64,000 nucleotides of DNA from Pyxidicoccus trucidator. Its GTDB lineage: Bacteria; Myxococcota; Myxococcia; Myxococcales; Myxococcaceae. Position numbers and translations under genes: made by a program. Shown piece after piece: positions 34,355 to 43,018 of this stretch. Under the pieces are notes generated by a model that saw only the letters and a program-made list of their open reading frames with translations, did not search any database and was not told where the DNA came from. The stretch covers positions 1-64,000 of the forward strand of contig NZ_JAAIXZ010000029.1 in the NCBI RefSeq assembly GCF_010894435.1, in the 5' to 3' direction. Numbering within the stretch: the stretch's first letter is position 1; each line of letters starts with the position of its first letter.

Positions 34355-36196
34355 ATGGCCCATGAAACCCCGTCCCTCTCCCAGATGATTCTCGACCGGG
34401 CGCGCGCGTCGCCGCAGCGCGTCGCATTCCGTGTGCGACGAGACGAGGCCTATGTCGACGTCCCCTGGGCGGAGTTGTCCCCGCGCATCGAAGCCATCGC
34501 GGCGGGGTTGTTGAGCGCCGGGCCGGTGGACGATGGCGCGTGCATCACCATCGTCGGAAACACCACGATGGAATCGTGTCTCGTCGACTTCGCTGCACTG
34601 AGCGTCGGTCTCAAGACGGTCCCCGTCTACGCGAGCCTGCTGCCGGAAGAGGTGGGCTACATGCACGTGGACACCGCCGCACAGCTCGTCGTCGTGGACG
34701 ACGGGAGTCAACTCGACAAGGTGCGAGCCTTTCGAGAGGGATTCACGTTCTTCGAGAGGCGTTACTCGCCGGCCGAGCTCGGTGCCCGAGCGAAGGTGGT
34801 GGTCATCCATCCGGCCGGTCTTGCTCCCGCGGACGACTGGGAGAGCCTGGAGAGCCTCGAGGCCCGGGGTCGCGCCCGACGAACCGCGCTGGAGGAGGAG
34901 ATGCGTCGAAGAGCATCGCTGATTCGACGCGAGCACGTCGCGACCTACACCTATACCTCGGGAACCACCGGAGCACCGAAGGCGGTGATTCAAACCCACG
35001 ACAACATGCTGGCGATGCTCGAAGACGTCGCCGACGCGGGGCTCGTGGATGACAACGTGCGCAGCCACGGCTTGTTTCTCTTCCTACCCGCTGCGCACTC
35101 CTTCGGACGAATGGTGGAGTTCGCGGGTCCGTTCTTCGGCGCGCCGCTGGTCATGTCGTCGGTGCCCACGCTGGCAGCGGATCTTCTCGCCGCGCGCCCG
35201 GGGTTCTTCCCGGCGGCGCCGCGTGTCTTCGAGAAGATGATGGCGAAGATTACGAGCGCCATCGAGAGCGAGCAGGGGTTGCGACGATGGGTTCTGGAAT
35301 GGGCCCTGGGCGTGGGTCGTCAAGTCGCGGCCCGTGGCGCTGCCGGCAAGTCGCTGCCGGTGTTGCTGGAGGCCCAGCGTGGCCTGGCGGACCGCCTCGT
35401 GCTGGCGAAGCTGCGCGCACGACTGGGTTTGGACAACGCTTCCGTTCTCCTCTCGGGGGCCGCCGCGCTTCGCGTGGACGTTCAGATGTTCTTTCTCTCC
35501 CTGGGTCTGACCGTTCTTGAAGCCTACGGGCTGACGGAGACGTGCCCCGGATTGACCGTCAATCGCAAAGAGGACGTGCGTCCAGGGAGCGTTGGGAGAC
35601 CGTTCAAGCGATGCGAGCTCAAGGTGGGGCCCGATGGTGAGCTCCTTGCTCGCGGGCCGAATATCTCCCGGGGGTACTTGAATCGCCCGGAGGCAACGGC
35701 TGAAGCCTTCGATGACGACGGATGGTTCCGGACGGGAGATCTTGGCTCCATTGATTCGGAGGGGTTCGTTCGGATTACCGGGCGGAAGAAGGAGCTGCTC
35801 AAGACGAGTGGTGGAAAATACGTGGCGCCGCTGAAGCTCGAGGCACTGCTCAAGCGAAACCCGCTCGTCCAGGAGGCGGTCGTTATCGGTGAGGGGCGGA
35901 ATTTCTGTACGGCCTTGTTTGCGCTCGACCCGGAGATACTCGCCGTGGTGGCGCGACGCGAGGGGATTCCGGCGGCTCCCTCGCACCCGCGAATCAACGA
36001 CGTCCTGCAGACACTGGTCGCGGAAGCGAATTCGAGCCTGGCGTCCTTCGAGCGCATCAAGACGTTTCGTGTGTCGCCCGGCCCGTTCACGGTGGAGGGG
36101 GGCGAGCTCACGGCGTCGCTGAAGGTCAAGCGCCACGCGGTCGTTCGGAAGTACGCGGCGTTGATTGAGTCGATGTACGGGGGGGCCCTGGCCTGA
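34355..36196 (+). CDS. Long-chain acyl-CoA synthetase / AMP-binding ligase
   Basis: 613 residues of the adenylate-forming superfamily. The P-loop is YTYTSGTTGAPKAV, the adenine-binding motif YGLTETCPG, the hinge region DDGWFRTGDLG, and the catalytic lysine segment near TSGGKYVAPLKLE. The order and length fit FadD15-like long-chain fatty acid:CoA ligases, acting at the cytoplasmic membrane face to activate fatty acids with ATP. The ATG at 34355 follows GAGGAGG by 4 bases, a strong ribosome-binding site. The divergent AraC gene is its likely regulator. Confidence 0.9.
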   Translation: MAHETPSLSQMILDRARASPQRVAFRVRRDEAYVDVPWAELSPRIEAIAAGLLSAGPVDDGACITIVGNTTMESCLVDFAALSVGLKTVPVYASLLPEEVGYMHVDTAAQLVVVDDGSQLDKVRAFREGFTFFERRYSPAELGARAKVVVIHPAGLAPADDWESLESLEARGRARRTALEEEMRRRASLIRREHVATYTYTSGTTGAPKAVIQTHDNMLAMLEDVADAGLVDDNVRSHGLFLFLPAAHSFGRMVEFAGPFFGAPLVMSSVPTLAADLLAARPGFFPAAPRVFEKMMAKITSAIESEQGLRRWVLEWALGVGRQVAARGAAGKSLPVLLEAQRGLADRLVLAKLRARLGLDNASVLLSGAAALRVDVQMFFLSLGLTVLEAYGLTETCPGLTVNRKEDVRPGSVGRPFKRCELKVGPDGELLARGPNISRGYLNRPEATAEAFDDDGWFRTGDLGSIDSEGFVRITGRKKELLKTSGGKYVAPLKLEALLKRNPLVQEAVVIGEGRNFCTALFALDPEILAVVARREGIPAAPSHPRINDVLQTLVAEANSSLASFERIKTFRVSPGPFTVEGGELTASLKVKRHAVVRKYAALIESMYGGALA

Positions 36197-36243
36197 CGGT
36201 GTGACGCTGGCTCCATGCGGGCCGAGCCGGTAGTGTCGCGCCC

Positions 36244-36867
36244 GTGCTGGGACGCTTCAGGAAACGCGCCGCGCTGCTCGTGCTCGGTGTCGCCGCCGCG
36301 CCAGGCTGCATTCCCGAGGCCGTCGACGTCACCGGCAAGCGCTGTGGCCCGGACCAGTCCTGTGGGCCGGGCCTCCAGTGTCTGGCGGGGCGCTGCTCGG
36401 CGGGGGACGAGACGCCGCGGCCGGCCAACCTCGTGTCCAACTCCGGCTTCGAAGAGGGTGCGCAAGGGTGGGAAACCCCCGGCGTGCTGACTTCCGAGGC
36501 CCCGGGCTTCACCGGCGCCGTCGCGGCGCGGCTCGTGGCCCGGCAGGAGGGGACCCCCGTGACGCTGACGCCCCGCTCACCGCCGCTCCTCGACCCGGTG
36601 GAGGGCTTCTACTGCGCCTCGGCCTGGATTCGCGGAAGCGAGGGCCGCACCGCCGTGCTCCACCTGCTGGTGGACTCCGAGCCCGAGGAGACAGTGGAGC
36701 TGCCGCTGGATGACACCTGGCGGCAGGTCACCGCCTCCACGCTCTTCTTCCCGGACATGGTGGGCTCCGTGCGGCTCGTCCTTCCGGCCGGAGTCGAGAC
36801 GCCGGTGTGGGTCGATGACGTGAAGCTGTGGCGCTCGGACAGCTCGCTCTGCGAGGACGCGCCATGA
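36244..36867 (+). CDS. Lipoprotein with CBM-like module, first gene of signalling operon
   Basis: 207 residues from a GTG start. A signal with lipobox AAPGC leads to a short Cys-rich segment (CGPDQSCGPGLQCLAGRC), then a jelly-roll-like domain beginning LVSNSGFEEGAQGWETPG, the pattern of carbohydrate-binding (CBM4/9-like) modules, and ending VWVDDVKLW. Its stop overlaps the ATG of the FHA regulator (ATGA at 36864-36867), implying translational coupling. It may be the outer-membrane input of the signalling cluster; that role is inferred from position only. Confidence 0.8.
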   Translation: MLGRFRKRAALLVLGVAAAPGCIPEAVDVTGKRCGPDQSCGPGLQCLAGRCSAGDETPRPANLVSNSGFEEGAQGWETPGVLTSEAPGFTGAVAARLVARQEGTPVTLTPRSPPLLDPVEGFYCASAWIRGSEGRTAVLHLLVDSEPEETVELPLDDTWRQVTASTLFFPDMVGSVRLVLPAGVETPVWVDDVKLWRSDSSLCEDAP

Positions 36868-38162
36868 GCGCGGCTCCCCCGCGCACCTCGCCCATCACCG
36901 AGAAGACGGACCCCGACGGCCCGCCCCGGGTACGGCTGCTCGTCCTGGAGGGACCGGACCGTGGCCGGTCCGCCCTGGTGGAGGGGGGCACCGTCGTGGT
37001 GGGGACGCTGCCGGACTGCCAGCTGGTCCTCACCGATGACACCGTGTCCCGCCAGCACGTGAGCCTCGAGCTGCTCGGGCCCCGCGTGCGTGTCAGGGAC
37101 CTCAAGAGCCGCAACGGGACGCGCTACCTGGGGGCCCGGGTGGAGGTGGTGGAGGTCCCCCTGGGCGCCATCGTCTCGCTCGGGAAGACCCGGCTCGCCC
37201 TGCTCCCGGCGGAGGCCGCGCCCGAGCGCCTCAGCGAACAGACCGAGCTCGCGGGACTGCTCGGCCGCTCGCTCGCGATGCGCCGGCTCTTCGCCGAAGT
37301 CGAGCGCGTGGCTCCCGTGGACATCTCCGTCCTCATCCAGGGCGAGACGGGCACGGGCAAGGAGGGCATCGCGAGGGCCCTGCATGCCCTGTCCGGAAAG
37401 ACGGGCGCGCTGCGCGCCTTCGACTGTGGCGCCGTCCCCGCGTCCCTGCTGCCCGGCATCCTCTTCGGCCATGCGCGCGGCGCCTTCACGGGCGCGGTGG
37501 CGGACACCCCGGGCGCCCTCGAGGCCGCCCATCAGGGCACCCTCTTCCTCGACGAGGTGGCGGAGCTGCCGCTGGAAGTCCAACCCACCTTCCTGCGGGT
37601 CCTGGAGACGGGGCGCTTCTGCCGGCTGGGCGAGACGCGCGAGCGCCACGTCCGCTTCCGGCTCGTCGCCGCCACGCACCGGGACCTCACGGCCGCGATG
37701 AAGAAGGGCACCTTCCGGCCGGACCTCTACCACCGGCTGGCGAGCCTCGTGCTGCACGCGCCGCCCTTGCGGGAGCGGCTGGACGACATTCCGCTGCTCG
37801 CCGAGCACTTCGCCCGGAGCCTCGGGGCCTCGCTTCCGCTGTCCCCCGCGAGCCTCGCCACGCTGACCGCCTATCACTGGCCCGGCAACGTGCGGGAGCT
37901 GCGCAACGCGGTGGAGCGGACCCTCACCCTGGGCGCCGAGGCCGCGCTGCCCGAGCTCGCGCTCCCTGGCGGAGCGAAGGAGGACTTCCACGCGGCACGC
38001 GAGCGCGTCCTCGGGGTCTTCGAGCGCAGCTACCTGGAGGCGCAGCTCGCACGGCACCGGGGCTCCGCCTCGGCGGCCGCGCGGGAGGCGGGCCTGGCGC
38101 GCTCCTACTTCTACCGGCTCCTCAAGACACACGGGCTGCTCCCCGGACGCGACAGGGGCTGA
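36864..38162 (+). CDS. FHA-domain sigma-54-dependent transcriptional activator
   Basis: 432 residues. The N-terminal FHA domain (about 20-105) has DDTVSRQHVSLE and LKSRNGTRYLG, which bind phosphothreonine. The AAA+ activator domain has Walker A GETGTGKEGI (near residue 160), the sigma-54 contact loop GAFTGA (near 206) and Walker B LFLDEV (near 227). The C-terminal Fis-type HTH is AAAREAGLARSYFYRLLKTH. It should activate sigma-54 promoters in response to phosphorylation by a Ser/Thr kinase such as the one encoded two genes downstream. Confidence 0.93.
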   Translation: MSAAPPRTSPITEKTDPDGPPRVRLLVLEGPDRGRSALVEGGTVVVGTLPDCQLVLTDDTVSRQHVSLELLGPRVRVRDLKSRNGTRYLGARVEVVEVPLGAIVSLGKTRLALLPAEAAPERLSEQTELAGLLGRSLAMRRLFAEVERVAPVDISVLIQGETGTGKEGIARALHALSGKTGALRAFDCGAVPASLLPGILFGHARGAFTGAVADTPGALEAAHQGTLFLDEVAELPLEVQPTFLRVLETGRFCRLGETRERHVRFRLVAATHRDLTAAMKKGTFRPDLYHRLASLVLHAPPLRERLDDIPLLAEHFARSLGASLPLSPASLATLTAYHWPGNVRELRNAVERTLTLGAEAALPELALPGGAKEDFHAARERVLGVFERSYLEAQLARHRGSASAAAREAGLARSYFYRLLKTHGLLPGRDRG

Positions 38163-38179
38163 GCTAGGATGCGCGCGAC

Positions 38180-39166
38180 ATGTGGCTCGCCGTGACACTG
38201 CTGGTGGTGCTGGGACATGCCGTGCCGGCCAATCCCTATCTGGAGCAGGCACGGGCGCGGTACGAGGCGCTTCACTTCAGCGAAGCGGTGGAGCTGCTCG
38301 AGCTCGCCGAGCAGGTGCCCTCCAGCACCCGCGCCCAGCACCTGGACATCCTCGAGCTGCGGGCCCGCTGTGAGCTGGCCGAGGGCCGGCGCCAGGAGGC
38401 CGAGGCCACCTACGAGCGGATGCTGATGCTCGACCCGCGCGCCGAGCCTCCGGCGGACCTGTCGCCCAAGATTCTCGAGACGTTCCAGGCCGTGAAGGCC
38501 CGGCTCTTTCCAGCCGGCTACGTGGCCCTCAAGCAGCTGCCCGCGGCCGAAGGCCTGGTGCGCGCGGAGGTGGTGGACCCGTGGCGGCGCGTCGACGCCG
38601 TGGTGCTGCACTGGCGCGGCCCGCGCGACGCGGACTGGCGGCCGCTGCGTGCCCGGCCCGACGCGGAGTGCTGCGTCTTCCAGCTTCCCGGCGGTGGGCC
38701 CGGCCCCGTGCGCTGGTACGTCGAGGCGCAGGGCCCGGAGGGCACCGGGCTGACCCGGCTGGGTGCTCCGGAGGCGCCGCAGGAGTGGACGCGGGGCATG
38801 GCTTCCGCGTCTGCGCCGGGCACCGAGGCCCAGGACGGTGGCGTGACGGAGTCCCTGGTGGCTCCCGTGCCTCCTCCGGGTGCCGGACCCGGGGACGTGC
38901 ATGGGGACAGGAGGGCCTCCACGACGCCCCGCCTCCGCAGGACGCTGGGGTGGGTGTCGCTGGGGGTGGCAGTCGCCGCGGGCGTGGGCGGCACGTGGCT
39001 CCAGGTCCGGTCCGGCGAGTCGCATGACGCCGCGTCGCGCGCGGAGTGGGCCGGTGACTCGCGGCGACACTCCGAGCGGGCGCGCACGCAGGCCGGTTGG
39101 GCCACGGGCCTCTTCATCGGCGGCGGAGCGGCGGCGCTCGGCGGCGGCTATCTCCTCACATGGTAG
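38180..39166 (+). CDS. TPR-like exported or membrane protein of the kinase cluster
   Basis: 328 residues: signal peptide MWLAVTLLVVLGHAVPA, TPR-like helices (about 20-110; YEALHFSEAVELLELAEQ, RQEAEATYERMLMLDP), a beta-rich middle domain, a Pro/Gly linker and two hydrophobic segments near the C-terminus (about 255-270 and 305-325). It lies 17 bases after the FHA gene, and its stop overlaps the kinase start. It is likely a periplasmic adaptor or sensor in the same pathway. No enzymatic motif is visible. Confidence 0.78.
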   Translation: MWLAVTLLVVLGHAVPANPYLEQARARYEALHFSEAVELLELAEQVPSSTRAQHLDILELRARCELAEGRRQEAEATYERMLMLDPRAEPPADLSPKILETFQAVKARLFPAGYVALKQLPAAEGLVRAEVVDPWRRVDAVVLHWRGPRDADWRPLRARPDAECCVFQLPGGGPGPVRWYVEAQGPEGTGLTRLGAPEAPQEWTRGMASASAPGTEAQDGGVTESLVAPVPPPGAGPGDVHGDRRASTTPRLRRTLGWVSLGVAVAAGVGGTWLQVRSGESHDAASRAEWAGDSRRHSERARTQAGWATGLFIGGGAAALGGGYLLTW

Positions 39167-40683
39167 CGACCGGGCTCGCCAACCGGGGGCTGCGCGTGGG
39201 CCCCTACGAGCTGCTCTCGCGAATCGCAGCGGGGGGCATGGGCGAGGTGTTCATCGCCCGGCGCACGGGCCCGGCCGGCTTCGAGAAGCGCGCGGCACTC
39301 AAGCTGCTGCTGCCCCACCTCTCCGAGGAGCCCGGGCTGGTGGACCTCTTCCTGGAGGAGGCCCGCATCGCCGCGCTGATGGAGCACCCCCACATCATCC
39401 CGCTCTTCGACGCGGGCCAGGCAGACGGGCGCTACTACATGGCGATGGCGCTCGTGGAGGGCGTGAGCCTGTCGCAGTTGCTGCGCGCGTGCCGGCGGGA
39501 AGGCCGGCGCCTTTCGCTTCCCGTGGTGCGGGCGGTGGCCACCGGCCTTTGCGAGGCGCTCGACTACGCACACCACCTCCGGGGCCCCGGGGGCGAGGAC
39601 TTCGGTGTCGTCCACCGCGACGTCAGCCCGTCCAACGTCATGGTGTCCACACGCGGGGCCGTGCTGCTCGGCGACTTCGGCATCGCCCGGTTGCTCTCCC
39701 ACGTGACGACCCGCGGCGGCCGTCCATGGGGCAAGTTCGCGTACATGGCTCCGGAGCAGCTGGAGGCGACGGGGCCCGTGGATGCACGGGCGGATGTCTT
39801 CGCGGCGGCCGTGACGCTGTACCAGGCGCTCACGTTGAGCTCACCGTTCCAGCGCGAGACGGACCCGGCCACCATGGACGCCATCCGCCGCGAGTCGCTG
39901 CCGGATGTGACGCACCTCCGGCCGGATGCCAGCGCACGCCTGCGCGACACGCTCCAGCGGGGCGCCGCTCGCGAGCGGGAGCTGCGGCTGCCGTCAGCGC
40001 GGGCGCTCCTCGACGGCTTCCTGGAGGGGCCGGTGGCCGGGCCCGCCGAGCTGGGCGCGCTCGTCGAGTCACTGTGCGCCGCCGAGCTGGCCCGCTTCCG
40101 CCAGCCTCTGCCGTCGCTGGACGCAGGCCCTACCCGGACCGTGCCCCCTGCCGGCGAGCCGGAGGCGGTGGAGCGTCAGGGAGGGACACGCCCACCCAGG
40201 AGAAGACGGAGCCTCGTCCTGGTGGGAGGCGCGGCCGTGGTGGTGGCGGGCGGCGGGCTCTGGTGGCAGGGCTCGCGGCCAGCGGCTGCCAGCCGTACCG
40301 GGGAGGCGTCCGCCGACGGTGCCCGGCAACCACCGGCCGTCGCTATCCCGTCTCCGTCCCCCATGGAGCAGCCCGCCCCCGTAGAGGTCCCGAGGCGCCC
40401 GTCGTCCTCCGCTGCGCCGGTGAGGCGCGAGCCCCCACGGGCCATGGAGGCGAAGGCCCCTGCCGGTATCGGCTACCTGACCGTGGACGCGCGTCCGTGG
40501 GCGGTCATCTCCGTGGACGGGCGCGAGGTGGACCGGACGCCGCTGGCCCGCTACCCGTTGCCCGCGGGACGCCACACCATCGTCTTCCACAACCCCGTGC
40601 TGGGACGGACCGAGCAGCGCACCGTCCGAATCGAGCCGGGCGCTGTCGCCATCCTGCGAGTGGACTTCGAGCCGACCCGCTGA
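39160..40683 (+). CDS. Ser/Thr protein kinase with C-terminal PEGA domain
   Basis: 507 residues. The kinase domain (about 14-280) has Gly-rich loop RIAAGGMGEVF, ATP lysine in AALKLLLPH, catalytic HRDVSPSNVM (near 153), DFG as GDFGIA (near 173) and MAPEQ. A transmembrane helix LVLVGGAAVVVAGGGLWW (about 352-370) and a Pro-rich linker lead to a PEGA domain (LTVDARPWAVISVDGREVDR) outside the membrane. It is a Pkn-type transmembrane kinase that probably phosphorylates proteins recognised by the FHA regulator upstream. The ATG at 39160 overlaps the preceding stop by 7 bases. Confidence 0.92.
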   Translation: MVATGLANRGLRVGPYELLSRIAAGGMGEVFIARRTGPAGFEKRAALKLLLPHLSEEPGLVDLFLEEARIAALMEHPHIIPLFDAGQADGRYYMAMALVEGVSLSQLLRACRREGRRLSLPVVRAVATGLCEALDYAHHLRGPGGEDFGVVHRDVSPSNVMVSTRGAVLLGDFGIARLLSHVTTRGGRPWGKFAYMAPEQLEATGPVDARADVFAAAVTLYQALTLSSPFQRETDPATMDAIRRESLPDVTHLRPDASARLRDTLQRGAARERELRLPSARALLDGFLEGPVAGPAELGALVESLCAAELARFRQPLPSLDAGPTRTVPPAGEPEAVERQGGTRPPRRRRSLVLVGGAAVVVAGGGLWWQGSRPAAASRTGEASADGARQPPAVAIPSPSPMEQPAPVEVPRRPSSSAAPVRREPPRAMEAKAPAGIGYLTVDARPWAVISVDGREVDRTPLARYPLPAGRHTIVFHNPVLGRTEQRTVRIEPGAVAILRVDFEPTR

Positions 40684-40899
40684 GGCCCGAAGTGTCGTGC
40701 CCCCGGACAGCTGTCTCCTGGCAGGGGACAGCCTTGCCGCGCTCCTAAAGGGCCTGACGCGCCAACCCCGCGAGATGAGGCGCGGGAAGCGCCGGGAGCG
40801 CACCGGCTCCGCTGAGGGCATGGGGCGTGCAACCTCCCCTGCACGCACGGAAGCCGCGTGCCGAAACCCAATCATCCCCATCCACGGAGCTGCCTCTTC

Positions 40900-41148
40900 A
40901 TGAAGACGTTCGTTCTGGTTCTCGCCGCCTCGATGTCGCTCGCCTTCTTCGCCACCGCCTGCGGAGATGATGGTGAGTGCACCGCCGAGGAGTCCTCCGC
41001 GTGCACGAACAAGCACACCACGTGCGTGGCCTCGTGTGGCACCGGCGAGGAAGTCGGCTACGGGGCCTGCGTCCAGCGCTGCACCGCCAAGCTCTGCGAC
41101 TGCCACGAGGCCTGCGGCACCAACTGCGACGAGGACATCGACGACTGA
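40900..41148 (+). CDS. Small Cys-rich lipoprotein
   Basis: 82 residues with lipobox FFATACG and a short acidic mature domain with ten cysteines (CTAEESSACTNKHTTCVASC, then CVQRCTAKLCDCHEAC and CGTNC) ending EDIDD. The dense, regular CxxxC pattern could form a disulfide knot or bind metal. No family is recognised. A strong hairpin terminator follows at 41166-41208, so it is probably a monocistronic, well-expressed gene. Confidence 0.75.
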   Translation: MKTFVLVLAASMSLAFFATACGDDGECTAEESSACTNKHTTCVASCGTGEEVGYGACVQRCTAKLCDCHEACGTNCDEDIDD

Positions 41149-41165
41149 GCAGTCCCCGCAGGACA

Positions 41166-41208
41166 CACGTGCGGGGCCGCCTGCCAGCCCGGGGCGGCCC
41201 CGCACGTG
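41166..41208 (+). terminator. Strong hairpin terminator
   Basis: Perfect 16-bp arms (cacgtgcggggccgcc at 41166-41181, ggcggccccgcacgtg at 41193-41208) with an 11-base loop, 18 bases after the small lipoprotein stop. There is little U-run, as is usual in very GC-rich genomes. Confidence 0.75.
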
Positions 41209-41292
41209 ACGCCTTACCTGAGACGCCGCGCGGTCGCGGCTGGAACCTCGAGCCGGACGAAGCATTCCCCGCAGTCAGAGAAACGAGCATCC

Positions 41293-42687
41293 ATGTTCAA
41301 GCAGGCAGCAGTCCTCGCGGTGACCGGTGTCGCATTGCTGGTCGGCTGCGGCGGTATGGACCCGCAGATGGAGAACGAGGAGATCATCTCCAACCTCATC
41401 GAGGCCGGCTATCCGGCCGAGGACATCCACGTCATCAACGAGGCCGTGTTCGTGAGCGGCGACGGGCATGTGACGCTCCAGGCGTCCCGCGAGATGATTC
41501 AGGCTCCCCCGGGGAGCGCCGAGCATTACCGCTCGACCAACCTCGTCGGCCCTCAGGTGACGAAGATCTGCATCGACTCCTCGGCCGCGTTCAACAGCTA
41601 CTCCAATATGAGCCAGGGACTCGACCTGGCCATCGGCAACTACAACGCGCTCGGTCTGCGATTCACCTTCGCGCGCGGTCCGACGACCGGCTGCTCCGCG
41701 ACCATCACCGCGGGGATCTCCATCATCCGACCAGACGAAAACTGGGCGGACTTCCCTTCGTACGGCCTGCCCGGCGGGTCCATCAACATGATCCCCGCGC
41801 TGAACGACCAACCCCTCGACATCAACGAGCACATCATCACTCACGAGCTCGGCCACACCCTCGGCCTGCGCCACACGGACTACTTTGATCGCAGCATCAG
41901 CTGCCCCCCAGGCCCCTACAGCGGCGTCGAAGGGGACGAGGGAGTGGGCGTCATCCACATTCCGGGAACACCGACCACCGCTGTCTGGAACGGGTCCGTC
42001 ATGAACGCCTGCCCCCACATCGACAATACCGGCGAGTTCACCAGCGTGGACATCACCGCGCTGAACATCCTCTATGGCCCGAGCGCGACCCAGAGTTGCC
42101 CGAACGTCAACGTCGCGGCCTACCAAGGGCAGACGGGGGCGCAGATTCGCTGCACCTGCTCCTCGGGGGGCGGAGGCCCGGTCTGGGGAACGAACCTCTA
42201 CACCGATGACTCGAACATCTGCACCGCCGCGGTGCACGCGGGGGTGATGACCACCAGCGGCGGGGCGGTGGTCCTCGAGGTCCAGCCGGCCCAGAGCATC
42301 TTCATCGGAACCACCCGCAACGGCGTCACCACGAGTTCCTACGGCGCCTGGCCGGGGAGCTTCCGCTTCATCGGTGCGCAGGTGCCGCAGCCGCCGCCGC
42401 TCTGCTCCAGCTTCAACATCATGTCCTACCGCGGGCAGAACGGGTCGAGCATCCGGTGCAACTGCCCGACGGTGAGCCTCGGGGCGTCGGTGTGGGGCAC
42501 GGACCTCTATACCGATGACTCGGATGTCTGCGCGGCGGCCGTGCACGCGGGCGCGATTCCCTCCACCGGCGGGCAGTTGGCCGTCACCCTCCAGCCGGGA
42601 CAGAGCAGTTACCTGAGCACCACCCGCAACGGCATCACCACGCTCTCCTACGGTTACTGGGGGGGGAGCTTCTCCATCAGCCCGTAG
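41293..42687 (+). CDS. Secreted M57-like zinc metalloprotease with two LCCL domains
   Basis: 464 residues with lipobox LLVGCG. The propeptide-like region is followed by a metalloprotease domain with HELGHTLGLRH at residues 184-194, the extended metzincin HExxHxxGxxH zinc motif, and MNACPHID later as a Met-turn candidate; this fits peptidase family M57, known from myxobacteria. The C-terminus holds two ~95-residue LCCL modules (about 270-360 and 371-464), each with VWGTxLYTDDSxxC and AAVHAGxxxxxGG. LCCL domains are mainly known from animal extracellular proteins and bind lipids or LPS. It probably digests proteins outside the cell while held at a surface. Confidence 0.88.
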   Translation: MFKQAAVLAVTGVALLVGCGGMDPQMENEEIISNLIEAGYPAEDIHVINEAVFVSGDGHVTLQASREMIQAPPGSAEHYRSTNLVGPQVTKICIDSSAAFNSYSNMSQGLDLAIGNYNALGLRFTFARGPTTGCSATITAGISIIRPDENWADFPSYGLPGGSINMIPALNDQPLDINEHIITHELGHTLGLRHTDYFDRSISCPPGPYSGVEGDEGVGVIHIPGTPTTAVWNGSVMNACPHIDNTGEFTSVDITALNILYGPSATQSCPNVNVAAYQGQTGAQIRCTCSSGGGGPVWGTNLYTDDSNICTAAVHAGVMTTSGGAVVLEVQPAQSIFIGTTRNGVTTSSYGAWPGSFRFIGAQVPQPPPLCSSFNIMSYRGQNGSSIRCNCPTVSLGASVWGTDLYTDDSDVCAAAVHAGAIPSTGGQLAVTLQPGQSSYLSTTRNGITTLSYGYWGGSFSISP

Positions 42688-42796
42688 TCGCCACGTCGGC
42701 AGCTGGCAGCCAGGGCGCGGGCGGTCGTGGAAGCGCCACCGCGTTCTCGTCGCGGACATGACCCTCCGGGGGCAGCAGCTCCCGGGGGGGCCTCCC

Positions 42797-42897
42797 GCGA
42801 GGACCTGACGACCGAGCCCGGCATCTCGAAGCCCAGCCTGTATGCGGGAATGCCAAAGAGCTTCGGAACAAGCTCCAGTCGTTGGCAACCGCAATGA
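42797..42897 (+). pseudogene. TetR-type HTH remnant
   Basis: A short frame reads EDLTTEPGISKPSLYAGMPK and soon stops. The segment GISKPSLY is the core of TetR-family recognition helices (family consensus GISKPSLYAAFG). No upstream start and no ligand domain remain. The rest of the 42688-43018 gap shows nothing recognisable. Confidence 0.5.
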
Positions 42898-43018
42898 GCA
42901 TCCCCCTCAGAGGTAGAGAGGCCCTCAGCGCCACTGTGGCAGAGGCGCTGATGCAGCGCCTCGAGGCAAGTGGAAGCACCTTCCGTACACTTCTCGCGGG
43001 AGAGGTAGACTCCCCACC

